Shown here: positions 1 through 8,544 of the stretch, in pieces
Layout of the letters: every line of letters begins with the position of its first letter
Numbering within the stretch: position 1 is the stretch's first letter
Source of the DNA: Flavobacterium sp. Root935
Lineage (GTDB): Bacteria; Bacteroidota; Bacteroidia; Flavobacteriales; Flavobacteriaceae
Assembly (NCBI RefSeq): GCF_001429295.1
Contig: NZ_LMJL01000004.1
Location: 19,366-58,534, forward strand
Length of the DNA stretch: 39,169 nucleotides
Reading direction: 5' to 3'
Translations under genes and position numbers: made by a program
The notes under the pieces: model-generated
The model's input: the letters and a program-made list of their open reading frames with translations, nothing else
Databases searched by the model: none
Told to the model about the DNA's origin: nothing

Positions 1-39
1 TCTATGTTTCTATATATTTATTATTAAATAACCAGCCTG

Positions 40-2220
40 TTATTTAATGATTTTATAATGTTTCAATCCTTCTAAAATCCCTTCAGATGCTGCAGTTTTA
101 GCTACGTAAATGCTTTTTGTTGTCTCGTAATCTGCCAGCTCGGCACTTCTGTTTCCAACAATAATTCCTTTTACAGGACCTCTAAACATATCTACATCAT
201 TTCCTGAATCTCCTGCCGCAATGACATTTGACAACGGAATAGACCACTTACGGCATAGAAATTTGATAGCATTTCCTTTAGAAGCTCTTTTCGGAATAAA
301 ATCCAAAAACTGACCGTGACTCGGAATTATATTTACTTTGTACCAGCCCGTTCCTAAAACGCGGATTAGTTCTTCATGATCGTAGTTTTCCTTTTCATAG
401 TAAAAAGAAATTTTATAAGGATTCTGAGCTTCTTCTTCCTGTAATTTGATCCATTTAACAGAGCTTAATCTGTTTACAATGTCATCTCTTTTCCATCGTC
501 CTGCTAAAAATTTTGCCCAGCCTTTGTCAAGAATATAATCTTTGCCGTTCGTATAATAAATTTCTGTTCCAACAGAGCAGATAATAAAGTCGGGGAGAGG
601 AAATTCTTCTTCGTCAATTACTTTTTTGACCAAATCTAAATTTCGTCCAGAAGCCATTGCAAAAGCCATTTTATCAGTACGATTGATAAGATGTGTTTTT
701 AATTCCTTTAAACCAGGATTGGCAAGTTTAGGTTCGATAAGAGTTCCGTCAATATCTGAAACTAATAAATGATCGATTTTTCTTTTTAAACGGCTGATAT
801 TAATATTAGGATAGTGCTGTTTTTTAATTCCAGCTCCAGAAGAAAGCGATAAATTTTCATTAATCAATTCAACATATTGATTGACGTGGCTTACCCAGCT
901 GTAATGTTTTTGAATATTGATGGCGCCATTATTAGAATAATATTTCCATTGATTTTCATCGGTTAAAATATTTCGAAGTGCTTTTTTAATTTGATTTTCT
1001 TCCTGCGGATCTACTAATTCTCCATTTTGGCAGACAGGAATAATTTCTGATGGTCCTCCGTTTTTGGTAACAACTACCGGAAGTCCCGAACTTGCTGATT
1101 CAATAACGGTCAAGCCGAAATTTTCATGCAAAGCCAAATTCACAAAAACACCTCTTTTTTCTGCGGCATATCGATAAATAATAGAAACTTCATTCTCGAC
1201 ATCATGCTTTTTAGGAATGGCCATTTTTCCGTACAAATCGTATTTATCCATTAGCAGAAGCAAGTCAGTCAAAACGTTTTTTTCAGATTCAGGCATTTTG
1301 GCTATATCTTTTCGGATACCAGCAAAAATCACCAAATTGGCAATGCTTTGGAGCTCTTTGTCTTTTCCGTAAACTTCAATTAACGTATTCAAGTTTTTAT
1401 GACGGTCAGGTCTTGAAAGTGCCAGAATAATAGGCTTATGCGGATTAGTAAGAAATTTTGAAATGCTTTCTGAAACCCAGTATTTTCGCTGTATTTCTTC
1501 CATATTTTTTTCAGAATCACCTTCTTGAAAATAATACGGAACAAATTTTCTTGTATCTATTCCTGGAGAAATCGCATGGTATTTTCCTAATTCGAAATTT
1601 TTGTAAGCTTTATAAGTTTCAATTTCCTGTTCGGTTGAAGTAACAATAAATTCGGAAAGTTCTAAGGTTCTTTCTTCAGCCGCCATTCTTGCTTTAAATT
1701 TGAATTTCTTTTCAAGATCTTCCTCAATTTGTCCGCTTTCTAATAATTTTTTCTTTTTGTAGAAACCTAATGAATGTCCTGTATGAGCAAAAGGAATATT
1801 TAAAATTGCTGATAATTCTGCAGCAGCATATCCGGCATCGGCATAATGAGAATGCAGCCAGTCGGGAAAAATGTTGTACTGTTTAATATGTTGTACAACG
1901 CCATTTACAAAAGTGTCCAAACCTTCCCAAAGTTGTTCTTTTGCCTTGTATTTTTTTCCTAAAAACGGAATTCGTCTGATATCTAATTTTTCGTTGATAA
2001 TTTCAACTGGAACTGCGTATTCGGGAGAAAGAGAAGGATCGTCAATTAATCTTGTAAAAAGGTGAACATGCTCTACATCTTCATGTTGTGATAAAAATTC
2101 TGCTAATTCGTAAATGTATTTGGTTTGTCCTCCATTATCAGCATCTCGTCCTATTTCAAGACCAGAACCTTTTAGGAGTCCGTGAATATTTATAAGAGAA
2201 ATTCGTAATTTTTTCATCAT
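40..2220 (-). CDS. Sucrose-phosphate synthase with C-terminal HAD phosphatase domain
   Basis: 726 aa, cytosolic. Residues 1-455 form a GT4 (GT-B fold) glycosyltransferase. The N-terminal sucrose-synthase/SPS signature is visible as GRDADNGGQTKY (residues 24-35), and the E-x7-E donor-binding region lies at about 366-374 (ENFGLTVIE). Residues 484-700 form an HAD-IIB domain with DIDGT (489-493) and GDSGND (670-675), matching sucrose-phosphate phosphatase. Known family role: UDP- or ADP-glucose plus fructose-6-P gives sucrose-6-P, which the HAD domain can hydrolyse to sucrose. Both domains keep their catalytic motifs, so one bifunctional chain is plausible, but in many SPS proteins the HAD domain is inactive. 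The start is MMKK, so either of two adjacent ATGs is possible. A fructokinase gene lies upstream on the same strand, separated by a terminator, so this gene probably has its own promoter. Confidence 0.88.
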   Translation of the reverse strand: MMKKLRISLINIHGLLKGSGLEIGRDADNGGQTKYIYELAEFLSQHEDVEHVHLFTRLIDDPSLSPEYAVPVEIINEKLDIRRIPFLGKKYKAKEQLWEGLDTFVNGVVQHIKQYNIFPDWLHSHYADAGYAAAELSAILNIPFAHTGHSLGFYKKKKLLESGQIEEDLEKKFKFKARMAAEERTLELSEFIVTSTEQEIETYKAYKNFELGKYHAISPGIDTRKFVPYYFQEGDSEKNMEEIQRKYWVSESISKFLTNPHKPIILALSRPDRHKNLNTLIEVYGKDKELQSIANLVIFAGIRKDIAKMPESEKNVLTDLLLLMDKYDLYGKMAIPKKHDVENEVSIIYRYAAEKRGVFVNLALHENFGLTVIESASSGLPVVVTKNGGPSEIIPVCQNGELVDPQEENQIKKALRNILTDENQWKYYSNNGAINIQKHYSWVSHVNQYVELINENLSLSSGAGIKKQHYPNINISRLKRKIDHLLVSDIDGTLIEPKLANPGLKELKTHLINRTDKMAFAMASGRNLDLVKKVIDEEEFPLPDFIICSVGTEIYYTNGKDYILDKGWAKFLAGRWKRDDIVNRLSSVKWIKLQEEEAQNPYKISFYYEKENYDHEELIRVLGTGWYKVNIIPSHGQFLDFIPKRASKGNAIKFLCRKWSIPLSNVIAAGDSGNDVDMFRGPVKGIIVGNRSAELADYETTKSIYVAKTAASEGILEGLKHYKIIK

Positions 2221-2336
2221 TCTTCATTATTGTTTGAATCGCCAAGTTACTATGCTCATGCTGATTTAGTAGAAATAATTACAGCTTTAATTTACATATT
2301 TCCCATGTTTTCCGTGCATTTTCTAATGTTATAACT

Positions 2337-2370
2337 ATAAAAAAGCCCGATATTGAGATATCGGGCTTAT
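2337..2370 (-). terminator. Rho-independent terminator of the fructokinase gene
   Basis: An 11-bp stem (2343-2353 with 2358-2368, loop 2354-2357) centred on AAGCCCGATAT is followed on the minus strand by a run of six T. It lies 25 nt past the stop of the kinase gene and before the sucrose-phosphate synthase gene, so it should separate their transcripts. Confidence 0.8.
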
Positions 2371-2392
2371 ATTAATAAATTTTAATTTAGTG

Positions 2393-3292
2393 CTAATTTT
2401 TATTTATTAAATCGTCAATAGCCACTAACGGAATTTCAGGGTTTGCACCATCCAATCCTGCTACTAAGGCTCCTGTAGCACAAGCAAAATTTAAAGCTTC
2501 CTGCGGTTCTTTGCCAGTTAAAAGAGAAGTCACTAAAGCGCCTAAGAAAGAATCTCCAGCACCAACAGTGTCGGCCACTTTAATGGTATAACCAGAATTT
2601 GAATAAAGATTTTTGTCCCATAATAATAATGCTCCGTCTTTACCTTTTGTTACACATATAGCTTTTGCATTAGTCAAAGAACAAATAAAATTCATGTTTT
2701 CTTCTAAAGTATGAAAAGGAGAATCTAAAGCCTGGCTAATTTCTGTTATTTCTTCATCATTAAACTTTATAAAATCCGCAGACTGCATTAGTTGCTGGAG
2801 AATCTCGTATGTGTAATGGGGCTTTCTTAAGTTAACATCAAAAACTTTATAAGTATTCGTAATTAATAATTCTTCAAGCGCTTGTCTGGAGACCTCATCT
2901 CTGCAGACTAAACTTCCGTAGATTAAAACGTCTGCATCTTGAACTAATTTTCTAGCCGTATCATTTGGAATAATTTTATCCCATGCAGACGGATATAGAA
3001 TTTCATAAGTCGCAGATTTACTTTCGTCTAAAGTTACATTCACTAATCCTGTTGGAAAATCGTCTGATGTTAAAATCGTATCTGTATCTAATCCCAGTCT
3101 TTTTACCTCAGCAATAATCGCTTCTCCATCCATATCGTTGCCGACACAGCTTATCATATTTACATCAGCTCCTAATGATTTCATTCGAAGTGCAACATTA
3201 AGCGGAGCGCCACCGATTTTTTTTTCATTTCCAAAAATATCCCACAATACTTCTCCGAAAGCGACAGCTTTAAGTTTTTTGTTGTTAATCAT
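2393..3292 (-). CDS. PfkB-family carbohydrate kinase, probable fructokinase
   Basis: 299 aa, full length for the ribokinase/PfkB family. The substrate-side glycine motif is seen at residues 27-33 (GGAPLNV), and the C-terminal signature DTVGAGDSFLGALV (241-254) contains the GAGD anion hole and catalytic base Asp247. The family phosphorylates sugars with ATP. Fructose is the most likely substrate because the next gene on the strand is a sucrose-phosphate synthase, which uses fructose-6-phosphate. That assignment is inference from context; other hexoses or nucleosides are not excluded by sequence. It ends in its own terminator at 2337-2370. No clear consensus promoter was found; TAGTATTTG about 90 nt upstream is a weak match. 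Confidence 0.8.
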   Translation of the reverse strand: MINNKKLKAVAFGEVLWDIFGNEKKIGGAPLNVALRMKSLGADVNMISCVGNDMDGEAIIAEVKRLGLDTDTILTSDDFPTGLVNVTLDESKSATYEILYPSAWDKIIPNDTARKLVQDADVLIYGSLVCRDEVSRQALEELLITNTYKVFDVNLRKPHYTYEILQQLMQSADFIKFNDEEITEISQALDSPFHTLEENMNFICSLTNAKAICVTKGKDGALLLWDKNLYSNSGYTIKVADTVGAGDSFLGALVTSLLTGKEPQEALNFACATGALVAGLDGANPEIPLVAIDDLINKN

Positions 3293-3588
3293 TATAAGTT
3301 TTCTTTTTGTAAATTATAGGCTATTTGGATTTTGCCCTATTTTATAAAAATAAGAAAGAATAAAGGTTTGTGCAAATACTACTCTTGCCTAAAAAATGTT
3401 AAAAATGATTTAGATGCTATAAATGGAAATTTAAATAGGCCATTTTCGATTTTATTTGTTAAAATAATAATGTTCATAAACTGTTGATAAATAATACATT
3501 GCGAACTGTGTTAAAGTATTATTTCCAGTCATTAATTATTATAAATTTATAATTGAATGACAGCTAATTACTGTGAAAATTTTTAAAT

Positions 3589-3837
3589 ATGGGAAAAGCT
3601 ATACAATTACAGGTTCGTAAAGAGCTGAACGGAAGACAACAGTTCAATATTATTAAATTAAAAGGCAGTTTAATCTCTAAAGGATACACTGAAATTATAC
3701 ATATCAGTGATCAAGATGATGAATTTCATATTAATTCATTTGAGACCAAAATGGAGGCAAGGGGAGAAGTGCAGGAATTCATTCAGGATTTTATTATGAA
3801 AGAAGACTTGGCTAATACCATTAGTGTATTAAGATAA
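3589..3837 (+). CDS. Small uncharacterised protein, 82 aa
   Basis: I do not recognise this protein. It starts at an ATG after a long AT-rich leader, is soluble (no signal peptide or membrane segment), rich in K/E/I, and seems to have a beta-rich first half followed by a helical tail (MEARGEVQEFIQDFIM). It stands alone between two minus-strand genes and ends shortly before a strong hairpin at 3886-3923. The base composition and isolated position with a terminator support a real gene; function unknown. Confidence 0.6.
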   Translation: MGKAIQLQVRKELNGRQQFNIIKLKGSLISKGYTEIIHISDQDDEFHINSFETKMEARGEVQEFIQDFIMKEDLANTISVLR

Positions 3838-3885
3838 TAGCCGTTAAGTCATATAGTTCATAATTTTAATTTAAATGAGAAATAC

Positions 3886-3923
3886 AGCAAGAAAGACAGT
3901 TCGCCAGAACTGTCTTTCTTGCT
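3886..3923. terminator. Perfect 16-bp hairpin between convergent genes
   Basis: AGCAAGAAAGACAGTT (3886-3901) pairs perfectly with 3908-3923 around a 6-nt loop (CGCCAG). It sits between the end of the 82-aa gene and the end of the dehydrogenase gene. The flanks are A/T-rich rather than a clean T-run, so it is a probable bidirectional terminator. Confidence 0.65.
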
Positions 3924-3937
3924 ATAAAAGAGATTTT

Positions 3938-4747
3938 TTAACCGTGTGCTTCAACAGAAACATTGTTCCATTTCTCCCAATTTTCTAATCTTTGTTCATA
4001 GCTCTGTTTTACAAATGGCAACGCTATTTTTCCAAGTAATAATCGTAAAGGAGGATTTTCGTTTTCGACTAATTTTACAATTATAGGAGCTGTTGCTTCA
4101 ACTTTTCCGAATATATTTTCTGATGCCGCCATAGCTTTTTTAATTTCATCATAAACAGGTAAACTTTCGCTGTTAATTCCAGTGTGCCAGATATTTGACG
4201 CGTATCCGTTTGGTTCTAGTATCGTTACTTTGATTCCGAATTGTTTTACTTCCGAAGCTAAAGTTTCACTTAAACCTTCAATAGCAAATTTTGAAGCGCT
4301 GTAAAGTCCCATTGTGGCTGGTAAAGTTGCCAATCCTAAAATAGAAGAAACTTGAATAATATGCCCGCTTTTTTGCTCTCTCATAATAGGTAAAACGGCT
4401 TGTGTTAACCACAAAGTTCCAAAAAAGTTAGTTTCAAATTGTTCTCTTGCTTCCTGTTCACTAGCTTCTTCAACCGCGCCGGTAAGTGCGTAGCCTGCGT
4501 TGTTTATTAAAACGTCAATTGTTCCAAAATGCTGTTTTACTTTTTGTATTACTTGAAGAGATTCCTCTCTATTATTTACATCCAATTGTAAAGGTAGAAT
4601 CGTATTCCCGTATTTTTCTTTTAAATCGTTTAAAGTATCTAGATTTCTAGCAGTTGCTGCTACATTGTATCCTTTAGCTAAAAAAGCTTCTGTCCAAGTT
4701 CTTCCAAATCCTTTTGAAGCTCCTGTAATTAAAATTGTTTTTGACAT
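3938..4747 (-). CDS. Short-chain dehydrogenase/reductase (classical SDR)
   Basis: 269 aa Rossmann-fold oxidoreductase. Visible motifs: TGASKGFG (8-15) for NAD(P) binding, NNAG (82-85), the catalytic Ser at about 134-135, and YSASK (149-153) giving Tyr149 and Lys153. A basic residue (Arg34) after beta-2 suggests preference for NADP(H). Substrate unknown. It lies 67 nt downstream of a TetR-family gene on the same strand, and the gap contains an operator almost identical to the one in the TetR gene's own promoter. It is therefore probably repressed by that regulator and induced by a small molecule that the enzyme may process (inference). Confidence 0.85.
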   Translation of the reverse strand: MSKTILITGASKGFGRTWTEAFLAKGYNVAATARNLDTLNDLKEKYGNTILPLQLDVNNREESLQVIQKVKQHFGTIDVLINNAGYALTGAVEEASEQEAREQFETNFFGTLWLTQAVLPIMREQKSGHIIQVSSILGLATLPATMGLYSASKFAIEGLSETLASEVKQFGIKVTILEPNGYASNIWHTGINSESLPVYDEIKKAMAASENIFGKVEATAPIIVKLVENENPPLRLLLGKIALPFVKQSYEQRLENWEKWNNVSVEAHG

Positions 4748-4781
4748 GGTAATTGTTTTTATAATTAATTAATTGAAAAAT

Positions 4782-4797
4782 GTGACTGATCGGTCAT
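4782..4797. promoter_or_regulatory. TetR-type operator upstream of the SDR gene
   Basis: GTGACTGATCGGTCAT, a near-palindrome with TGAC/GTCA arms, matches the operator at 5431-5446 at 13 of 16 positions. It lies 35 nt upstream of the SDR start, between the regulator's stop and the SDR ATG. No clear -7 motif was found for this gene. Confidence 0.65.
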
Positions 4798-4814
4798 TTT
4801 TATGGTAAAAAAAA

Positions 4815-5402
4815 TTATATCGAGTTTTCAGATATAATTTTTTTAAGTGTTTCTTCTATTGTTTTCATATTATCATTATTGCCAGACATGCGCGACATTA
4901 AATGACCGCCTTCAAGCATGGCAAAAAGCACAGTGGCAAATTCTGATCCTTTCCATTTTGGATTAAATTCTCCATCAGCAATTCCTTTTTCTATAATAGC
5001 AGATAAAAGCTGTTGTCCTCGTTTAATGCCTGTGTTCACTTTTTCTTTTACAATCGGATTAGTATCGTCAGCTTCCGTTCCAAAATTTAATAACGGACAG
5101 CCGCCGCTAACAGGTGGATTAAGTGGATTGCTGAAAAAATCGATATAAGCAAAAAGCTGTTCTTTGGCACTTTTTCCCTGACTTAATTGCGCCTGAAGTT
5201 TTGTGCTTAATATTTTCATATTGTGGTCTACGGCAGCGCAGGCCAAAACATCTTTATTTTCAAAATGAACATACATACTTCCTTTAGACAATTTGGTTGC
5301 CTCCATGATATCGCTCATAGAAGTAGCTGCAATTCCTTTTGTATTAAAAATAGGAGCGGCTTTTTCTATAATAAATTGTTTGGTTTCTTCCCCTTTTGTC
5401 AT
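4815..5402 (-). CDS. TetR/AcrR-family transcriptional regulator
   Basis: 195 aa, normal for the family. Residues 1-55 form the TetR DNA-binding domain (TSMSDIMEATKLSKGSMYVHF is the helix-turn-helix). The ligand-binding part contains GGCPLLNFGTEADD, typical of the YxaF/LmrA-like TetR_C groups. It probably represses itself and the downstream dehydrogenase: a perfect inverted repeat sits inside its own promoter, and a similar one sits in front of the dehydrogenase. The inducer cannot be read from the sequence. Confidence 0.88.
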   Translation of the reverse strand: MTKGEETKQFIIEKAAPIFNTKGIAATSMSDIMEATKLSKGSMYVHFENKDVLACAAVDHNMKILSTKLQAQLSQGKSAKEQLFAYIDFFSNPLNPPVSGGCPLLNFGTEADDTNPIVKEKVNTGIKRGQQLLSAIIEKGIADGEFNPKWKGSEFATVLFAMLEGGHLMSRMSGNNDNMKTIEETLKKIISENSI

Positions 5403-5423
5403 GATAGGTTGTATTTAATGATG

Positions 5424-5454
5424 CAAATATATGACCGATTGGTCATATATACAA
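5424..5454 (-). promoter_or_regulatory. TetR gene promoter with operator in the -33/-7 spacer
   Basis: On the minus strand: -33 TTG (5452-5454), 20-nt spacer, -7 TATATTTG (5424-5431), predicting a leader of about 18 nt. The spacer carries the operator ATGACCGATTGGTCAT (5431-5446; the palindrome extends to 5428-5449). Binding there would block RNA polymerase, which implies autorepression. Confidence 0.75.
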
Positions 5455-5716
5455 GTATTTATGAGATTAATTTTTTAATTATTTGGTTTTAAGGTTTTTA
5501 TTGAGAGTTGTTTTAAGTAAAAATTGCTTAAATCACTGGACTTAACGCAGTTTTTTATCAATTTAATTCGCTCGATCTCTTTCGCCTTCATTTCCAAAAC
5601 CACGATCTAATTTATTAGATTCATTGGTTGTACATTATTCCAAAAGATAAATAAAAGTTACTGATGGAAATCAGATTTTAATGAAAAGTGGCAAGGCTTT
5701 ACAAGGCTTCCAAAAT
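5455..5716. other. Gene-poor interval, no feature recognised
   Basis: Part of a 679-nt stretch without a convincing gene (5403-6081). The minus strand has a short open reading segment around 5567-5630 reading LDRGFGNEGERDRAN before a stop, with several upstream stops. It could be the eroded end of a lost gene, but it is too short to support. Confidence 0.3.
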
Positions 5717-5848
5717 AAGAAGGTCTGCTCTCGACACGGCCGCAAAAGCCATTAAAAGATAGCTTACGCAAGCTCCAACCATTGCAGTATCTGGTAGATA
5801 ATCCAAATCACGGATATATGTCGACATTCCTATGAGCAGAACCTTCTT
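5717..5848. ncRNA. Candidate structured RNA or MITE-like inverted-repeat element
   Basis: Outer stem: 5717-5730 pairs with 5834-5848 (14 bp, one bulged A at 5840). Second stem: TCGACA (5731-5736) with TGTCGA (5819-5824), leaving a 9-nt bulge on one side (5825-5833). Inside are four short consecutive hairpins: GGC/GCC (5738-5750), AGCTT/AAGCT with loop ACGC (5761-5774), TATC/GATA (5788-5800) and ATCC/GGAT (5801-5815). The segment is GC-richer than its AT-rich flanks. The orientation is unknown, and no known RNA family was recognised. A transposon-derived miniature inverted-repeat element is the main alternative, although no target-site duplication is evident. Confidence 0.4.
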
Positions 5849-5921
5849 CTTTAATTTTAAGTTTTAATCGAAATTTGTTTTGAAATGTTTTTAAGCTTTT
5901 TAATTTGGACAGGGTAAATAT

Positions 5922-5955
5922 ATTAGAATCATTTTTTTCAAAACATGATTCTAAT
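5922..5955. repeat. Perfect 11-bp inverted repeat
   Basis: ATTAGAATCAT (5922-5932) and its exact complement (5945-5955) surround a 12-nt AT-rich loop. There is no T-run suited to a terminator on either strand and no adjacent gene start, so it could be a protein-binding site or part of the same element as 5717-5848. Confidence 0.4.
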
Positions 5956-6015
5956 CATGCTGTTAGATATTTATTTTTTTATTTTTTGCCTAACTTTTAT
6001 CGATTATATAAAATA

Positions 6016-6050
6016 ATAAAGCTGCAACTTTTTTAGTGTTGCAGCTTTAT
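6016..6050 (-). terminator. Terminator of the MscS-type channel gene
   Basis: A perfect 13-bp stem (6016-6028 with 6038-6050, core AAAGCTGCAAC) with a 9-nt loop lies 32 nt past the channel gene's stop. It is followed on the minus strand by a T/A-rich tail. Confidence 0.7.
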
Positions 6051-6081
6051 TGTAAGAAGTATAATGTCTTTTATTTTTCTA

Positions 6082-8436
6082 TTAACTAGAGAAATGTAAA
6101 CCTTTGTTTTTAAAACTATTATATAATTCTTGTCTCGCCAGACTTATTGTTTCTTCGGTTCTGTAAATACTACACCAAAATTTGATCAGAAGTTTATATT
6201 TTCCGTCAGAAATAGCGCTGTAATAAATCTGAGATGGTTTTGCATTATTTACCATTGGCAAGTTGGCAAGTGTTTCGTTTACAACTAAATTGATTTCTTC
6301 TGGAACGGTTTCACCAACGATTTCAAAAGTAACTTCAACAAGTTTGAAATTATCAGTATACGTCCAATTGGTAATATTTTGTGATAATAAATTACCATTC
6401 GGAATAATAATTTCGGCACCGTTTGGCGCATTAATTTTGGTAGTTCTCAGTCCCATAGATTTAACGCGGCCAGATTCTGAACTAATTTCAACAACGTCAC
6501 CAATCTGAATCGGTTTATCAAAAATCAAAATGATTCCCGATACAAAGTTGCTGACGATATTTTGAAGACCAAGTCCGACACCGACACCTAAAGCTCCTAA
6601 TAAAATACTTAATTTGTCTAAAGGCATTCCTGACGCCGCAACCGCAAGCAGATATCCGCTTATTAAAACTACTAATCGGGTAATTAATAATTTTGAATGC
6701 TGTCTTTTGTTGACGTTTTCTTCGTTTTCATCATCAATTTCACCAAAGAAATACGCCACATACTTTTGCAATAAATGCGCAACCCAAATAATAATAAAGA
6801 ACAGAACAATGTTACCAAGTGTAAATGTGATGCTTCCGATAGTATTTGGATGGTTTAATATTTTTTGAAAAGCAGCACGAAGTGATTCCCAAATATTAAG
6901 ATTTGAAGCAATTACAACAAGCCACATATAGCTGATTACGATAATAAAAGGCTTTTTTAAGGTATCTGATAAATTTTCGAAATCAAACATTTTTTCGATG
7001 CCTCTTTTTACTCGCGTAGTATAAATCTGCAAAAGGATAATCTCTAAAATAATTTTTAATAAAACGCTTAAAGCGACAATCTGCGTAAGCGAAATAAATG
7101 CTGTAAGGCTTAACATATTGGAAAGAGAAACTCTTCCGAACAAATTAAAAAGAATTGATAAACCATTTAATCCGATAAAAATGATGCTTGCCCATTTAAA
7201 AAATCCTTTAATATAAAGTTCTTCTTTTAGGGTTTTAATTTGCACCAAACCATATCGAATTCCTAAAATATTAATTGCAACAAAAGCAAAACGCTGTAAT
7301 AACCCTATTGTAATAAATAAGTCTAAGAAACAAAGGGCAAAAAACAATCCGAGTAAGAAAAGCCAATTGCGCATAGCAACTTTAGACCATTGATTTTTAA
7401 AGAGTACAGTTAAAACTCCAAGTAAAAGAAGCTGCATTAATTCTAAAAATAATGCTGGTGCATATAAATTAGTAACAACAGCAATGTTTAGTGCAATTAC
7501 TAAAACGGGCAGTAACACACCACGATTTAAATATTTAAAATTTAAAAGAGAAAGACTTTCGCTGTATCCATTTGCATTTAGATATTTTACGTTTCTGGAG
7601 ATGTACCAAAACAAAAGTCCCATGAAAAAACATAAAGTGATCAATCCGCCGGCTTTGTAACCTAGATAATAAGCAGCAACATTTTCTTCAATTATAATTT
7701 TATTTTTAATGTTGTGTGTTACCTTTTTATTGGCAGCCGAATCTGTGATCTGCCATAAAGTTGGATATTCTTTCTTAAAAATGCTGATTCCAGATTTTTC
7801 AAGTTTACTTTCAACTGTAATTAAAGCGCTAGAAACAGCAATTTTTCGCTGTACAGTCAATCGCTTCTTATTGTTTAAAATGGTTTGATTTTTAGTCATA
7901 AGACTATCAGTTCCAACATATCTCTTTCTAAGATCAGCAAATTCTTTCTTGAACTGCTTACGGCGAATGGTGTCTTTAAGTAAAGTAATTAAAGTTTTGT
8001 CTTTACGAAGATCAATTACGCGGGTTTTAATTTTTTCAAGATTAAGATTTCGAGCGTTTATAGCTTTATTCTGTTCTTCTAATTCTTGTTGGATTTCCTG
8101 CAGTACAATGCGGTACATCTGCTGGTTGCGCACATTAGGATTGGCGCCTTTTAAACTGGCTAAAATAAGGTTTAGTTTACTTTCTGTGCGTTTCATTTCG
8201 CCAAAAAGATGATGAGTATCACCTTCAAAATCAATGTCATTGTAGGCAGATTCTAATACTTCTCCTGCTTTTTCGATCGCCATTAGGTAATCGCTGTCTG
8301 TTGCTGTGGTGTCGTTAAATAATCTGCCGGAACTTTCTTTTTTGACAGGTTTTTGTTCTTGCGAAAAACTTTGCAGAGAACAGAAAAGAAATAAAAACAG
8401 AGCGAAAAAATAAAATGTTCTTTTTTGAAAAATCAT
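6082..8436 (-). CDS. Large MscS-family mechanosensitive ion channel
   Basis: 784 aa inner-membrane protein. It has an N-terminal signal peptide (residues 1-26, ending SFSQ), then a long charged, probably coiled-coil periplasmic domain (about 30-245), then about ten hydrophobic segments from 255 to 625. The conserved pore/MscS core follows at about 610-700: a Gly/Ala-rich pore helix (ALGVGVGLGLQNIVSNFVSG) and the beta domain (IQIGDVVEI, then PNG..IIIPN). This architecture resembles MscK/YbiO-type large channels that release solutes on hypo-osmotic shock. A potassium-dependent gate cannot be inferred. It is a single gene with its own terminator and a -7 element upstream. Confidence 0.88.
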   Translation of the reverse strand: MIFQKRTFYFFALFLFLFCSLQSFSQEQKPVKKESSGRLFNDTTATDSDYLMAIEKAGEVLESAYNDIDFEGDTHHLFGEMKRTESKLNLILASLKGANPNVRNQQMYRIVLQEIQQELEEQNKAINARNLNLEKIKTRVIDLRKDKTLITLLKDTIRRKQFKKEFADLRKRYVGTDSLMTKNQTILNNKKRLTVQRKIAVSSALITVESKLEKSGISIFKKEYPTLWQITDSAANKKVTHNIKNKIIIEENVAAYYLGYKAGGLITLCFFMGLLFWYISRNVKYLNANGYSESLSLLNFKYLNRGVLLPVLVIALNIAVVTNLYAPALFLELMQLLLLGVLTVLFKNQWSKVAMRNWLFLLGLFFALCFLDLFITIGLLQRFAFVAINILGIRYGLVQIKTLKEELYIKGFFKWASIIFIGLNGLSILFNLFGRVSLSNMLSLTAFISLTQIVALSVLLKIILEIILLQIYTTRVKRGIEKMFDFENLSDTLKKPFIIVISYMWLVVIASNLNIWESLRAAFQKILNHPNTIGSITFTLGNIVLFFIIIWVAHLLQKYVAYFFGEIDDENEENVNKRQHSKLLITRLVVLISGYLLAVAASGMPLDKLSILLGALGVGVGLGLQNIVSNFVSGIILIFDKPIQIGDVVEISSESGRVKSMGLRTTKINAPNGAEIIIPNGNLLSQNITNWTYTDNFKLVEVTFEIVGETVPEEINLVVNETLANLPMVNNAKPSQIYYSAISDGKYKLLIKFWCSIYRTEETISLARQELYNSFKNKGLHFSS

Positions 8437-8462
8437 AATGTAAATGGCTTATTTAGGGAGAT

Positions 8463-8470
8463 CAAATTTA
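8463..8470 (-). promoter_or_regulatory. -7 promoter element for the MscS gene
   Basis: TAAATTTG on the minus strand fits the Bacteroidota -7 consensus and predicts a leader of about 23 nt. No TTG is correctly spaced for a -33 element, so this is only half a promoter. Confidence 0.4.
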
Positions 8471-8544
8471 ATTTTTTTTGCAAAACTTTTCGTGAAGAAA
8501 AAATTAAATTAGACATTTCAGCACATTTTATCGTCAGATTACGA

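Noticed and set aside
5567..5630. Remnant of a lost gene on the minus strand (LDRGFGNEGERDRAN then stop)
   Set aside because: Composition looks protein-like but there is a stop 20 codons upstream and no start; too short to call a pseudogene.
5699..5827. 42-codon minus-strand open frame inside the folded element
   Set aside because: It overlaps a strong stem-loop, the other strand and other frames are similarly open, and no family resemblance was seen.
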